In this document: positions 52,257 to 61,318 of the stretch, one piece after another
How positions within the stretch are numbered: the stretch's first letter is position 1
Layout: every line of letters begins with the position of its first letter
DNA from: Paenibacillus sp. 19GGS1-52
Lineage (GTDB): Bacteria > Bacillota > Bacilli > Paenibacillales > Paenibacillaceae
Direction of reading: 5' to 3'
Length of the DNA stretch: 64,000 nucleotides
Assembly (NCBI RefSeq): GCF_022369515.1
Contig: NZ_CP059724.1
Coordinates: 6,262,001 to 6,326,000 of the forward strand
The notes under the pieces: model-generated
The model's input: the letters and a program-made list of their open reading frames with translations, nothing else
Database searches by the model: none
What the model was told of the DNA's origin: nothing
Translations under genes and position numbers: made by a program

Positions 52257-54410
52257 TTAGACTTTGAATCTCTTGACGGTCTGCAATAGTTCAGCCGAAG
52301 TGTTCTTAATTCCATCCATCTCACTGACAATACTGCCCGATTTGTTGATGATCTGCTCGGCTTGGGCCGCAATACTACCCGCTCCTTCAGCACCCTCATT
52401 AGTAGCAATGCTGGTCTCTGAGATCGCCGAAAGCATACTCTGAATCGAAGCGAGCAGCTGTTGAGAGGTCGCACTGAAATCAGTCACCAGATCCTCTACA
52501 AATTTAGCATCCTCGCTGTATCGCAGTCCCGTCTCCTGCATCGTATCATAATCCTTCAGTACCTGCCTGTCCATGAACTGCAGCATGCTCTCAGCTCCCT
52601 CGACCAGGTTGGATACTGCACTAACAACAGATTCGGTTACCCCCTGAATTTCAGAAACCGTATCTCGCGAGTTCTCAGCCAGCTTGCGGATTTCATCAGC
52701 AACAACAGCGAATCCTCTACCCGCATCACCCGCACGGGCTGCCTCAATCGAAGCATTTAGCGACAACAGATTGGTCTGGGATGCAATATCCAGGATCGCA
52801 CCGGATAACGCATTGATCTGTGAGATCGACTTGGACTGTTCAATTGCCTGGCGCAGCTTCTCTTCGCTCTGCCCATAAATTTTATCGGCTTGCTGCCGTG
52901 AGAGAAGAGCCACTTCTTTAAGTCTTTCAGCACGTTCATTGATTTCCTTGGCCGCTCCAGCACCGTCCTGAGCTCTTTGGGCAATTCCGCTAATTGCATT
53001 TTCAATTTCAATCGTACTAGCGTTCATCTCCTGCATAGAAGCAGCCGTCTGCTGCATCCCAGCCGACAACTCCTCCGTAATTGCAGAAATATCAGAGATG
53101 CTCTCGTCTAGCACAAATATATTTCGCTCTGTATTATCAACTGCGTCAGAGATATTATGTGAATTCCTCACGATGTCCAGAATCAGGTTTTGCTGCGAAG
53201 AGATCATACTATTAAAGCCTTCGGCCAGAACCCCGATTTCTCCCTTCGCTGTCACCTGAGCCCGTACTAACAAATCACCTGTCATCGCCGTCTTAAAGGA
53301 GGCTGTAAGAATTGGGATTTGCTTCAGGATGTTGTTCGAGACAAAATATAGAAGTATAGACATTAATACAATAGAGGCAATGATGGAGAGAAAGAAGATC
53401 AGTTGGAATAGATGAAGCGCCTGTTCTGCATCCCCCTTAGGTACGATTAACGCTACCGACCACTGTTTATCCACCGCAGGCGCATAAGACACATAACTGG
53501 CTTCCCCGTCGATATTCGTCTTAATGACACTAGAGCCCCACTGTACCATCTCATCATTGAGCGCTTTCCATTCTGCCCCAAGGTCTCCCATCTTTTGCAG
53601 CAAAATATAATCAGGGTTAGGATTATAAATAAAAGTCCCCGATTTGTCGATCAAGACCGCATAGCCGCTACCTTTGTAGTTAAAAGAACTAAGCGCCTCC
53701 GTGATCTGCTCGGTTGAAATATCAGCTCCAGCCACCCCGATCAGCTTGCCAGAATCGTCCAGAATCGGAGCACTGAGACTGACAACCATTTTGCCAGAAC
53801 CAGCATCAATGTAAGGGTCTGTGACCGTAAGCTGCTTACTCTTGGCCGCGGTTGCATACCAGCTGCGCTCCTTCAGGTTAAAGTCAGCTGGTGGCTCGAA
53901 CTCATCCTGTGTAATCACCTTATTGGCAGCATCCAGACCTACATACACATTGAGCAGGTTCTTATTGGAGCCTTTGATCAGATTCAAAGTTCGTATTAGA
54001 TCACCATATCCACTGGTCGTCTTAACCGTATCCGAAGATGCTGCCTGTACAATGAAATCCCGTACATAGGCATTCGCATTCAGAAGCTCTACGCTATCCT
54101 CTGCAGGCTGCAGCAACTGGTTTATCTTTGCATTGATATTCCCCTTCTCATACGTCAGCGAACCGTTCAGATCATCAACAATAATTTTCTTGGCATTGCT
54201 ATAGATGACTACCGACACAATTATGAATATTGCAACTACTGACAAAATAACGGATAAAAACAGCTTGCCACGAATACCCATATTCCTAAAGGAATGAAGC
54301 ACTGCCTGAAATCTGGAGGATAGCTGTGCTGCTTTCCCTTTCGACGCTGTCTTATTGTCCGGACGTAGCCCGGTCTTGACCTTCTTTTTGGTACTTTTCT
54401 TCTCTGCCAT
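52257..54410 (-). CDS. Methyl-accepting chemotaxis protein, dCache type
   Basis: 717 aa from the ATG at 54408-54410 (GGCGGGGAG upstream); the frame extends 21 codons further without a site. The basic, Lys-rich N terminus is longer than usual. First helix near 55-75, extracellular double Cache domain (about 80-330) with WYATAAKSKQLTVTDPYIDA, then SGKMVVSLSAPI and ADISTEQI, second helix near 335-360, HAMP, and signalling domain with QTNLLSLNASIEAARAGDAG. It probably senses amino acids or organic acids, as many dCache receptors do. Not linked to other chemotaxis genes. Confidence 0.93.
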   Translation of the reverse strand: MAEKKSTKKKVKTGLRPDNKTASKGKAAQLSSRFQAVLHSFRNMGIRGKLFLSVILSVVAIFIIVSVVIYSNAKKIIVDDLNGSLTYEKGNINAKINQLLQPAEDSVELLNANAYVRDFIVQAASSDTVKTTSGYGDLIRTLNLIKGSNKNLLNVYVGLDAANKVITQDEFEPPADFNLKERSWYATAAKSKQLTVTDPYIDAGSGKMVVSLSAPILDDSGKLIGVAGADISTEQITEALSSFNYKGSGYAVLIDKSGTFIYNPNPDYILLQKMGDLGAEWKALNDEMVQWGSSVIKTNIDGEASYVSYAPAVDKQWSVALIVPKGDAEQALHLFQLIFFLSIIASIVLMSILLYFVSNNILKQIPILTASFKTAMTGDLLVRAQVTAKGEIGVLAEGFNSMISSQQNLILDIVRNSHNISDAVDNTERNIFVLDESISDISAITEELSAGMQQTAASMQEMNASTIEIENAISGIAQRAQDGAGAAKEINERAERLKEVALLSRQQADKIYGQSEEKLRQAIEQSKSISQINALSGAILDIASQTNLLSLNASIEAARAGDAGRGFAVVADEIRKLAENSRDTVSEIQGVTESVVSAVSNLVEGAESMLQFMDRQVLKDYDTMQETGLRYSEDAKFVEDLVTDFSATSQQLLASIQSMLSAISETSIATNEGAEGAGSIAAQAEQIINKSGSIVSEMDGIKNTSAELLQTVKRFKV

Positions 54411-54737
54411 AGGGCTCCCCGCCTTCAAAATAAGATATTTATTAACGAATGTTCTCTCTATTGATTCGTTCAATTTCGACTTATTTCTTCAAATTACTGC
54501 TTTATCCCTTTAGCGTTTCACACCGAGCTGTGAATTAACTGTGACCATGTCAGGTATTTTCAGAAAATAACGCATTTAAACAAACATTTTTGTATAAGAA
54601 GGGCGGTATTCTACTCTGAAATTCCCTCCAAATCAGGTTTTCCTATAAATACCATGTCAGGTTTCGTGCCGCAAAACGATGCAAAAAAAGCCTAGAAGAA
54701 AAATCTCTTCAAGGCTCTCTGATCTATATATTTATAA
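54411..54737. other. Intergenic region upstream of the second chemoreceptor
   Basis: Holds the terminator of the SEC-C gene (54683-54720) and the promoter region of the chemoreceptor. ACCATGTCAGGT occurs twice (54544-54555 and 54651-54662), 107 bp apart in the same orientation. Confidence 0.5.
54683..54720 (-). terminator. Intrinsic terminator of the SEC-C/TPR gene
   Basis: AGCCTTGAAGA pairs with TCTTCTAGGCT on the minus strand, followed by TTTTTTT. Confidence 0.88.
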
Positions 54738-56051
54738 TTATTGTTTCAACAGCCATTTCAGCAGATCCGGCACACTCGCCCAGAGGCGGGAATGCATAAT
54801 AACATACTCAATAGCTTCATTATTGTCACCCATTCCAACATAATCTGGGAGGTTGTGCGGCAGTCTTTTGACCCCAAGAAGGTACTCTGGCACATGCTTG
54901 TTCACATTCCGTGCTACACGGTACAGCATCTTCAGCTGGGAGGTAATTCCATTCTTTTTATACTCCAACACAATCCGGTCATAGGCAAAAGCTGCGGCCG
55001 CATCATCCTTGCCGTATTGATTCAGCACCCGTTCTGCCTCGGCCAGCTTATTGCCATAGAGGTAAACAGCGGCCAGCAAGTAACGTGCACCCGTATTATC
55101 CTCGGAATTGAGCACCAGAATATTCTCCAGTGTCGTCGCTGCTTCTTCCGCATTCCCACCAAACCAGCAGGATTCCGCATAGCTTTTGCAGATTCGGATG
55201 TAAGAACGGGTCTCGTAAAGACCCCAGAAATGCCCTTTGTTCTCCGCAAAAAAGAGTTCACCTAACTCACGTTCTCCCGCTGCGATACCCGCTCTTAAAA
55301 AAGTACGCGCTTCGTGCTCATTGTCGGATTCTTCAGCCAATAAGAGATAAGCATCAGGACTGTCAGGATAGGCCTCTAATGCTGCTTCAGCCAGCTGTAT
55401 CCGTCGTTTTGAAGAAGTCGCTTCCTTGGCCTTGTGCAGGTAGGCCTGCTCCTGATCCTTGGGACTGCCTGAAGGATTCAGTGAGAGTACTTCATCGTCC
55501 TCCCCGCTCATCCCATACTCCTCGACATAGTTAAGCATTTCCTTAACTTTCCGTGAAATGGTCGCCGTTGTGATCTCATATTTAAGGGCAAGCTCGGCTT
55601 GTGTAGTCAGGAATCCGTACTCTTCAGACAGGATATATTCGATCGCTGCACAGAAGGAGCCCATTTTCTTCACAGCAGGTTTCGTCTTACGGGAATAGCC
55701 GTTCCAGAGGACCAGGGCTTCAAAAATAATCTCCTTCTCGTAGTCGGATCTCATGCTCTCGATAAGATGCAGAGCTAGCTGCTCATGCGCTGGATGCTCC
55801 CATTTCAGATCACGCGATGCCATTTTTCTCAATTTGACAAGCGTCAGCTTACTTTCGGAACCTCCTGCGGATTCCGGTGCAGCCTGAATGAACTTGGATT
55901 CGACAGCCATAGCCTCTTGAGCTGCTGCCTCCTCTGAAGTTACCAGACGCAATATCGATTCTACTGCAGACGATTCCTTGTCCAAGCAGCATTTTTTATA
56001 TTTCTTCCCGCTTCCGCATGGGCATAAGTCATTTCTTCCAACCTTACTCAA
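54738..56051 (-). CDS. SEC-C motif protein with internal HTH and TPR-like repeats
   Basis: 437 aa from the TTG at 56049-56051; AAGGGGGAATTACTT lies directly upstream and the protein then opens with the zinc-binding SEC-C motif DLCPCGSGKKYKKCC (Cys10, 12, 21, 22). The longer frame from 56201 adds 50 codons without family resemblance. Residues about 149-172 form a helix-turn-helix (TQAELALKYEITTATISRKV). The rest is TPR-like (AYLLLAEESDNEHEARTFLR; ARYLLAAVYLYGNKLAEAER). SEC-C domains bind ribosomes or SecB-like partners, so a nucleic-acid or ribosome adaptor role is possible. Function unknown. Confidence 0.8.
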   Translation of the reverse strand: MSKVGRNDLCPCGSGKKYKKCCLDKESSAVESILRLVTSEEAAAQEAMAVESKFIQAAPESAGGSESKLTLVKLRKMASRDLKWEHPAHEQLALHLIESMRSDYEKEIIFEALVLWNGYSRKTKPAVKKMGSFCAAIEYILSEEYGFLTTQAELALKYEITTATISRKVKEMLNYVEEYGMSGEDDEVLSLNPSGSPKDQEQAYLHKAKEATSSKRRIQLAEAALEAYPDSPDAYLLLAEESDNEHEARTFLRAGIAAGERELGELFFAENKGHFWGLYETRSYIRICKSYAESCWFGGNAEEAATTLENILVLNSEDNTGARYLLAAVYLYGNKLAEAERVLNQYGKDDAAAAFAYDRIVLEYKKNGITSQLKMLYRVARNVNKHVPEYLLGVKRLPHNLPDYVGMGDNNEAIEYVIMHSRLWASVPDLLKWLLKQ

Positions 56052-56183
56052 AAGTAATTCCCCCTTAAATCTGTAACTAGCCCTACACCCTAAGCGCATC
56101 GCTAACGAACTATAAGTATCATTTCCCGGCTCGAGACATTCTATATAAATAAAGCTCAGCGGCCGGTCTAATGGATCACCATT

Positions 56184-56216
56184 TAAAAAAGGCCTTTCCA
56201 TGATCGGAAAGACCCT
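56184..56216 (-). terminator. Terminator of the purine operon
   Basis: GGTCTTTCC-gatcat-GGAAAGGCC on the minus strand, followed by TTTTTTAAAT. It lies about 120 nt after the stop of purD, the last gene. A second small hairpin (GTCCT-aaaaa-AGGAC, about 56286-56301) is closer. Confidence 0.85.
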
Positions 56217-56338
56217 TTATCTGTATATAGCCGCACATTTTCCCCCGTACGAGTTGTATTATAGCACTTCTTCTATCACTTGTCAGTCCTTTTTTAGGAC
56301 TTATAGCGTAAAAAAACACTAGAAACAGTCCTTTGTCC

Positions 56339-57604
56339 TCATACCAAAGCCTTCATAGCAATGTCGCTGCGATACTGCTTCCCGGGAAAAGAAATCCCCT
56401 CTGCACTGACGTATGCAGCTTCACGTGCTTCAGCAATACTTGTACCCAGTCCAACGACTCCGAGCACTCGACCGCCGTTCGTTACCCAGCTGTTATCTAT
56501 GCCGCGCGCCGTACCTGCATGGAAGATCAGCCCTCCTTGGCTGTCATCCAATCCAGTAATGGGCACACCCTTAGGATATGGACCAGGGTAGCCTTCCGAA
56601 GCCAGCACTACACATACTGCTGCTTCTTCACTCCAGACAATCTCAATATCTGCAAGCCGGCCTTCAACCACGGCCAGAAATATTTCCAGCAAATCGCTTT
56701 TCAGCCTAGGCAGCACGACCTGAGTCTCTGGATCACCAAAACGGGCATTAAATTCTATCGTCTTCGGCTTGCCGTCAGGAGAGATCATCAACCCGGCAAA
56801 TAACACGCCGCTAAAAGGACGGCCTTCTGCTACCATCGCTTTAGCTGTAGGCTCTATTATAGTCTTCACCGCTTCAAGTATAATAGCATCGGCAATATGC
56901 GGCAGTGGCGAATACGTACCCATTCCGCCCGTATTAGGTCCCTTATCACCATCAAAGATCGGCTTATGGTCCTGGGCTGCGGCCATCGGCCGCACGGTCT
57001 CGCCATCTACAAAGGCCAGAATCGACATTTCCTGTCCGGCCAGAAATTCCTCAATGACCACTTGGGCACCCGCTTCACCAAACACCTTGCTGACCATTAT
57101 ATCACTTAGTGCCTGCTGAGCTTCTTCCTGTGAATAGGCTACAGTAACGCCTTTGCCTGCTGCCAGACCATCTGCCTTGATAACAATCGGCAGTTCCTGA
57201 ACGCGCAAATAGGATAGCGCAGCTTCATAGTCGCTAAACTTCTCATACGCTGCTGTCGGAATATTATATTTGTGCAGCAGATCTTTCATAAAGGTCTTGC
57301 TGCCCTCAATTTCAGCTGCATTCTTGCGCGGTCCAAACACGGGAATTCCCTGTGCTTCAAAAGCATCGACGATGCCGGCCGCGAGTGGATCATCTGGTCC
57401 GATTACAACGAGGCCAACTTCCTTCGCCTTGGCAAAGGCCGTTAAGCGGTCAAACTCAAATACGCCAATTGGCACACATTCAGCAAGTGTCGCAATTCCG
57501 GCATTGCCGGGAGCGCAGTAGATTTTACCTGCGCCCTGGCTTTTGGACAGACTCCAGATGATGGCATGCTCCCGGCCACCTCCGCCAACCACTAAAATAT
57601 CCAT
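56339..57604 (-). CDS. purD: Phosphoribosylamine-glycine ligase PurD
   Basis: 421 aa ATP-grasp enzyme joining phosphoribosylamine and glycine (second step of IMP synthesis). It begins MDILVVGGGGREHAI and has the PGNAGI segment, KADGLAAGKGV in the ATP-grasp domain and FNARFGDPETQ with the metal-binding Glu/Asn near the C terminus. Length is typical. It follows purH by 18 nt and is the last gene of the operon, as in B. subtilis. Confidence 0.96.
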   Translation of the reverse strand: MDILVVGGGGREHAIIWSLSKSQGAGKIYCAPGNAGIATLAECVPIGVFEFDRLTAFAKAKEVGLVVIGPDDPLAAGIVDAFEAQGIPVFGPRKNAAEIEGSKTFMKDLLHKYNIPTAAYEKFSDYEAALSYLRVQELPIVIKADGLAAGKGVTVAYSQEEAQQALSDIMVSKVFGEAGAQVVIEEFLAGQEMSILAFVDGETVRPMAAAQDHKPIFDGDKGPNTGGMGTYSPLPHIADAIILEAVKTIIEPTAKAMVAEGRPFSGVLFAGLMISPDGKPKTIEFNARFGDPETQVVLPRLKSDLLEIFLAVVEGRLADIEIVWSEEAAVCVVLASEGYPGPYPKGVPITGLDDSQGGLIFHAGTARGIDNSWVTNGGRVLGVVGLGTSIAEAREAAYVSAEGISFPGKQYRSDIAMKALV

Positions 57605-57622
57605 AAAATCCTCCCCAGCATT

Positions 57623-59170
57623 CTAGTGTTTGAAATGACGGACGCCGGTAAAGACCATAGCAATACCATATTCATTAGCGACCTTAATGGATTCTTCGTC
57701 CTTGATGGAGCCTCCTGGTTGAATTACAGCAGTGATGCCTGCTTTGGCTGCCATTTCAAGCGTATCGCCCATCGGGAAGAAAGCATCCGAGGCCAGTGCA
57801 GCACCCTTCGATTTCTCACCCGCCTGTTCAATCGCGATTTTGGCCGCACCCACACGGTTCATCTGTCCAGCGCCTACGCCAACCGTCATATTATCGGCAA
57901 CCAGCACAATCGCATTGGACTTCACATGCTTAACCACTTTCCAGGCAAACAGCAACTGCTTCAATTCATCTTCCGTAGGCTTGCGGTCAGTCACAACCTG
58001 AAGCTCGTCCGGATTCACGGAATGCACATCGCTTTCTTGCACAACCATACCTCCGTCAATGGAGGTAACGATAAGGCTGCTCTTGCGTGCCGCAGCTGTG
58101 CTGAGGTTGCCCAATTTAAGCAGACGGATATTCTTCTTCTTCGTAAGGATTTCCAGCGCTTCGTCAGTAAAGCCTGGAGCCAGCACGATTTCCAGGAAAA
58201 TGTCCTTCAACATATTTGCTGTGTCAGCATCAATGATCCGGTTGGCTGCGACAATCCCGCCAAAAATAGAGGTAGGATCAGCATTGTAGGCTTTTTGATA
58301 AGCCTCATATACACTTGCACCTACGCCTACTCCACACGGATTCATATGTTTAACGGCTACTACAGCGGGCTCTTCAAATTCCTTAACGATCTGCAGCGCT
58401 GCATTGGCGTCGTTGATATTGTTGTAGGACAGCTCTTTGCCATGCAACTGCTCAGCGGCTGTCAGTGTATCCAGCGCAGCCAATGGCTTGCGGTAAAAAG
58501 CCGCCTTCTGATGCGGGTTCTCGCCATAACGCAGATCCTGAATCTTCTCATAAGTTACTGTATAACGCTCCGGCAGCGGGTCACCGAGCACATTGGCCAA
58601 ATAATCAGCAATCAGGGCATCGTAAGCCGCCGTATGACGGAACACTTTTGCCGCAAGTTGTTTGCGTGTTTCAAGCGTGGTGTCCCCACCGGCGCGTACC
58701 TCTTCAAGCACCTTGGCATAATCGCCCGCATCAACCACCACACTTACAAAAGCATGGTTCTTCGCCGCAGAACGCAGCATCGTCGGTCCGCCAATATCGA
58801 TGTTCTCGATAGCTTCTTCGTACGCAACATCCGGTTTAGCGATCGTTTCCGCGAACGGATACAGGTTTACCACGACTAGATCGATGTAGTCCAGGCCAAG
58901 CTCACGCATTTGGCGCGTATGCTCCTCGTTGTCGCGAACTGCCAGCAAGCCTGTGTGTACAGCAGGATGCAGCGTTTTGACACGTCCGTCCATAATTTCC
59001 GGAAAACCTGTCACATCGGAAATTCCGATGACTGGTACGCCTTCTTTAGCCAATAGTGTACTCGTTCCGCCTGTGGAGATAATTTCTACGCCCAATGCAG
59101 ACAACTCGCGGCAAAAATCCACGATGCCCTGTTTGTCCGATACGCTGACCAGCGCTCTTTTGATACTCAC
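57623..59170 (-). CDS. purH: Bifunctional AICAR formyltransferase/IMP cyclohydrolase PurH
   Basis: 515 aa, two domains: an N-terminal IMP cyclohydrolase of MGS-like fold (about 1-195; RALVSVSDKQGIVDF, STGGTSTLL) and a C-terminal formyltransferase (about 200-515) with the catalytic KHMNPCG motif and DAFFPMGD. It performs the last two steps to IMP. The start has GAGGAGGACTATTCAAAGTG-type spacing. It is separated from the upstream purN by an unusual 490-bp gap carrying a palindrome array, where other Bacillales have almost none. Confidence 0.96.
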   Translation of the reverse strand: MSIKRALVSVSDKQGIVDFCRELSALGVEIISTGGTSTLLAKEGVPVIGISDVTGFPEIMDGRVKTLHPAVHTGLLAVRDNEEHTRQMRELGLDYIDLVVVNLYPFAETIAKPDVAYEEAIENIDIGGPTMLRSAAKNHAFVSVVVDAGDYAKVLEEVRAGGDTTLETRKQLAAKVFRHTAAYDALIADYLANVLGDPLPERYTVTYEKIQDLRYGENPHQKAAFYRKPLAALDTLTAAEQLHGKELSYNNINDANAALQIVKEFEEPAVVAVKHMNPCGVGVGASVYEAYQKAYNADPTSIFGGIVAANRIIDADTANMLKDIFLEIVLAPGFTDEALEILTKKKNIRLLKLGNLSTAAARKSSLIVTSIDGGMVVQESDVHSVNPDELQVVTDRKPTEDELKQLLFAWKVVKHVKSNAIVLVADNMTVGVGAGQMNRVGAAKIAIEQAGEKSKGAALASDAFFPMGDTLEMAAKAGITAVIQPGGSIKDEESIKVANEYGIAMVFTGVRHFKH

Positions 59171-59660
59171 TTTGAATAGTCCTCCTCCGGGTTATACGTG
59201 CGGTTTTAATGGTGTTTAATGTGGTGAAGTGTTGAAACAGCCTTGGAAATCTTTTACAGGAAAGATAACACCCGACTAAGGCAAGTGACTCTTTACAAAT
59301 AGTTAGAGGGAAATTCTCCCTATAATTTGAGCTTCTAGGGTCTAATTAACGGTATAGCGGGAATTCCTCCCCCTAATATGTCTGAATCAACCCAAATTCA
59401 AGAAATCCCCGGAATTTAGAGGGAGAACTTCCCACTAATCTATAATCTTATCTATTAATCGGCTAATTAGAGGGGAGTTTTCCCTTTAATGTAATTCACA
59501 TCGGGAAGCTAATCCGTTGTTGTATAAGCTTTCTCGTCAAATTTCCGGCTTAGCTTCCGACAGCTAATGACCTTAGTGAAATATTTCCCGAGAAATATCG
59601 GAACAGGCCGAGCTTGGGAGGTGGATGTCGATTAGTAGCTCACCTAAGTCTCAACATTGT
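59171..59660. other. 490-bp noncoding gap inside the pur operon
   Basis: No gene on either strand. It contains the four-copy palindrome array at 59303-59490 and, closer to purN, ATATTTC-ccga-GAAATAT (59581-59598) as another small hairpin. Nothing here resembles a transposon end or a known riboswitch. Confidence 0.75.
59303..59490. repeat. Array of four imperfect palindromes
   Basis: Copies at 59303-59325 (TTAGAGGGAAATTCTCCCTA), 59353-59378 (TAGCGGGAATTCCTCCCCCT), 59415-59439 (TTAGAGGGAGAACTTCCCAC) and 59467-59490 (TTAGAGGGGAGTTTTCCCTT), each ending in a TAAT- or TATAA-like tail. Start-to-start spacing is 50, 62 and 52 bp. Each copy is AGGGA..TCCCT-like with a short spacer. The intervals share no obvious sequence. 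Confidence 0.75.
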
Positions 59661-60278
59661 TCACTTTTCGCGAATAATCGTCTTTCTTCCAACTAACTCA
59701 ATTCTTCCGGCAGCAAGCGCAGCAACCACTTCTGGATACAGCTCATACTCCACCTTATGAATCCGATCCGCCAGCGAAGCAGCCGTGTCATTATCTTCTA
59801 CAACTAGGCTTCGCTGGGCAATAACCGGTCCGGTATCCATGCCTCCATCGACAAAATGTACGGTTACTCCTGTCAGCTTCACGCCATAATCCAGCGCTTG
59901 GCCCATCGCATCTTTACCCGCAAAAGCTGGCAGCAGCGAGGGATGAATGTTGATAATCCGTCCGGCGTACGGTATAAGCAGCACCGGCGTAATGAGCCGC
60001 ATATAACCGGCCAGCACAATCAACCCAATCTCCCGACGCTGCAACTCAGCCACAATCTCAGCCTCATAAAGCTCACGGCTGGCGAAATCTTTGGGGCGCA
60101 GCAGAAGGCTGGAAATCCCAGCATCCTCTGCACGTTGTGCTACAGGCGCCTCCGGCTTGTCCGAGACAAGCAGTTCAATACTTCCGCCTCCCAGCAGACC
60201 TTTCCGCTCAGCAGCTATCAACGCAGCAAAATTACTGCCCTGCCCGGAGGCAAAAACAGCGATTCGACTCCACTGCAT
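59661..60278 (-). CDS. purN: Phosphoribosylglycinamide formyltransferase PurN
   Basis: 205 aa from the ATG that overlaps the purM stop codon (TGATG); a GTG directly before it is in frame too. The folate-dependent GAR transformylase motif set is complete: FASGQGSN at the start, INIHPSLLPAFAG with the catalytic Asn/His, and VTVHFVDGGMDTGPVIAQ with the catalytic Asp. Third step of IMP synthesis. GGAG lies 10 nt upstream inside purM. Confidence 0.95.
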   Translation of the reverse strand: MQWSRIAVFASGQGSNFAALIAAERKGLLGGGSIELLVSDKPEAPVAQRAEDAGISSLLLRPKDFASRELYEAEIVAELQRREIGLIVLAGYMRLITPVLLIPYAGRIINIHPSLLPAFAGKDAMGQALDYGVKLTGVTVHFVDGGMDTGPVIAQRSLVVEDNDTAASLADRIHKVEYELYPEVVAALAAGRIELVGRKTIIREK

Positions 60279-61318
60279 CACACTTCCGCTCCCGTAAAGG
60301 TAACCTTGTGTTCGCCTTCCTTCACCGTGCCGATCAGGTACGCCTCTTCTCCACTAGCTATCAGCAGCTCAAGCGCACGTTCTCCATCTTCAGCAGCAAC
60401 CACTAACACAAGGCCAACCCCCATATTAAAGGTGGTGAACATATCCCGATTACTTACGTTACCTTTACTCTGCATCAAACCAAAGATTGGCAGAATCGGC
60501 CATGAACCGTAATTGATCTCCACATCGACACCCTCAGGCAGCATGCGCGGAATATTCTCAATAAATCCGCCTCCGGTAATATGAGCCATCCCCTTCACCG
60601 AAAGCTGTTCCAATAGTGTCAGTAAGGGCTTCACATAAATCTTGGTTGGTGCCAGCAGCACATCCACCAATGGCGCTCCAAGCTCTGGCAGCACATCGTT
60701 AAGATTATAGCCATCTTCCTCCAACAAAAGCTTACGTACCAACGAAAATCCGTTGCTATGCACACCGCTGGAAGCAAGGCCAATTACCGTATCGCCAGGG
60801 GCAATATTCGCTCCTGTTACCAGCTTGGCTTTGTCAGCTATGCCAACTGTGAAGCCGGCAATGTCATACTCGCCAGCCGAGTACATACCTGGCATCTCCG
60901 CTGTTTCGCCACCGATCAACGCGCAACCTGCCTGATGGCAGCCTTCGGCGATTCCAGCTACGATAGCCTCGATTTTCTCAGGTATTACCTTATCGCACGC
61001 AAGATAATCAAGGAAAAATAAAGGTTCTGCGCCTTGTACGACAATATCGTTTACGCACATAGCTACCGCATCGATGCCAATCGTGTCATGGCGATCTGCC
61101 GCGAATGCGATTTTGAGCTTCGTGCCTACGCCATCGGTTCCCGACACGAGTACTGGCTCATCATACTTATCTTTATTCAGACCGAACAGTGCTCCGAATC
61201 CGCCTAGCTCTGTCATTACCTCAGGACGGTAAGTACGCTTTACGTGTTTCTTCATACGTTCTACCGCTTCGTTACCAGCCGCAATATCTACTCCGGCATT
61301 TTTATAAGCTTCCGACAC
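60278..61318 (-). CDS. purM: Phosphoribosylformylglycinamidine cyclo-ligase PurM
   Basis: 346 aa from the GTG at 61316-61318, chosen because GAGGTG lies 6 nt upstream and the protein then starts SEAYKNAGVDIAAGN as usual. An ATG five codons earlier has no site. AIR synthetase: VSGTDGVGTKLKIA, DAVAMCVNDIVVQGA, LIGGETAEMPGMY and GGGFIENIPRML are diagnostic. Fifth step of IMP synthesis. It overlaps purN. The 333-bp gap to purF upstream holds a structured repeat. Confidence 0.95.
   Translation of the reverse strand: MSEAYKNAGVDIAAGNEAVERMKKHVKRTYRPEVMTELGGFGALFGLNKDKYDEPVLVSGTDGVGTKLKIAFAADRHDTIGIDAVAMCVNDIVVQGAEPLFFLDYLACDKVIPEKIEAIVAGIAEGCHQAGCALIGGETAEMPGMYSAGEYDIAGFTVGIADKAKLVTGANIAPGDTVIGLASSGVHSNGFSLVRKLLLEEDGYNLNDVLPELGAPLVDVLLAPTKIYVKPLLTLLEQLSVKGMAHITGGGFIENIPRMLPEGVDVEINYGSWPILPIFGLMQSKGNVSNRDMFTTFNMGVGLVLVVAAEDGERALELLIASGEEAYLIGTVKEGEHKVTFTGAEV

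Noticed and set aside
56052..56201. 50-codon N-terminal extension of the SEC-C protein
   Set aside because: It contains the ribosome binding site of the TTG start, overlaps the purine terminator, and has no family resemblance.
57626..58879. 417-codon plus-strand frame opposite purH
   Set aside because: It lies wholly antisense to purH, which has clear family motifs; the composition (Cys/His/Arg rich) is that of a shadow frame.
59303..59490. Palindrome array as a CRISPR array
   Set aside because: Only four units, repeats are imperfect and differ from one another, intervals vary from 50 to 62 bp, and no cas gene is present.
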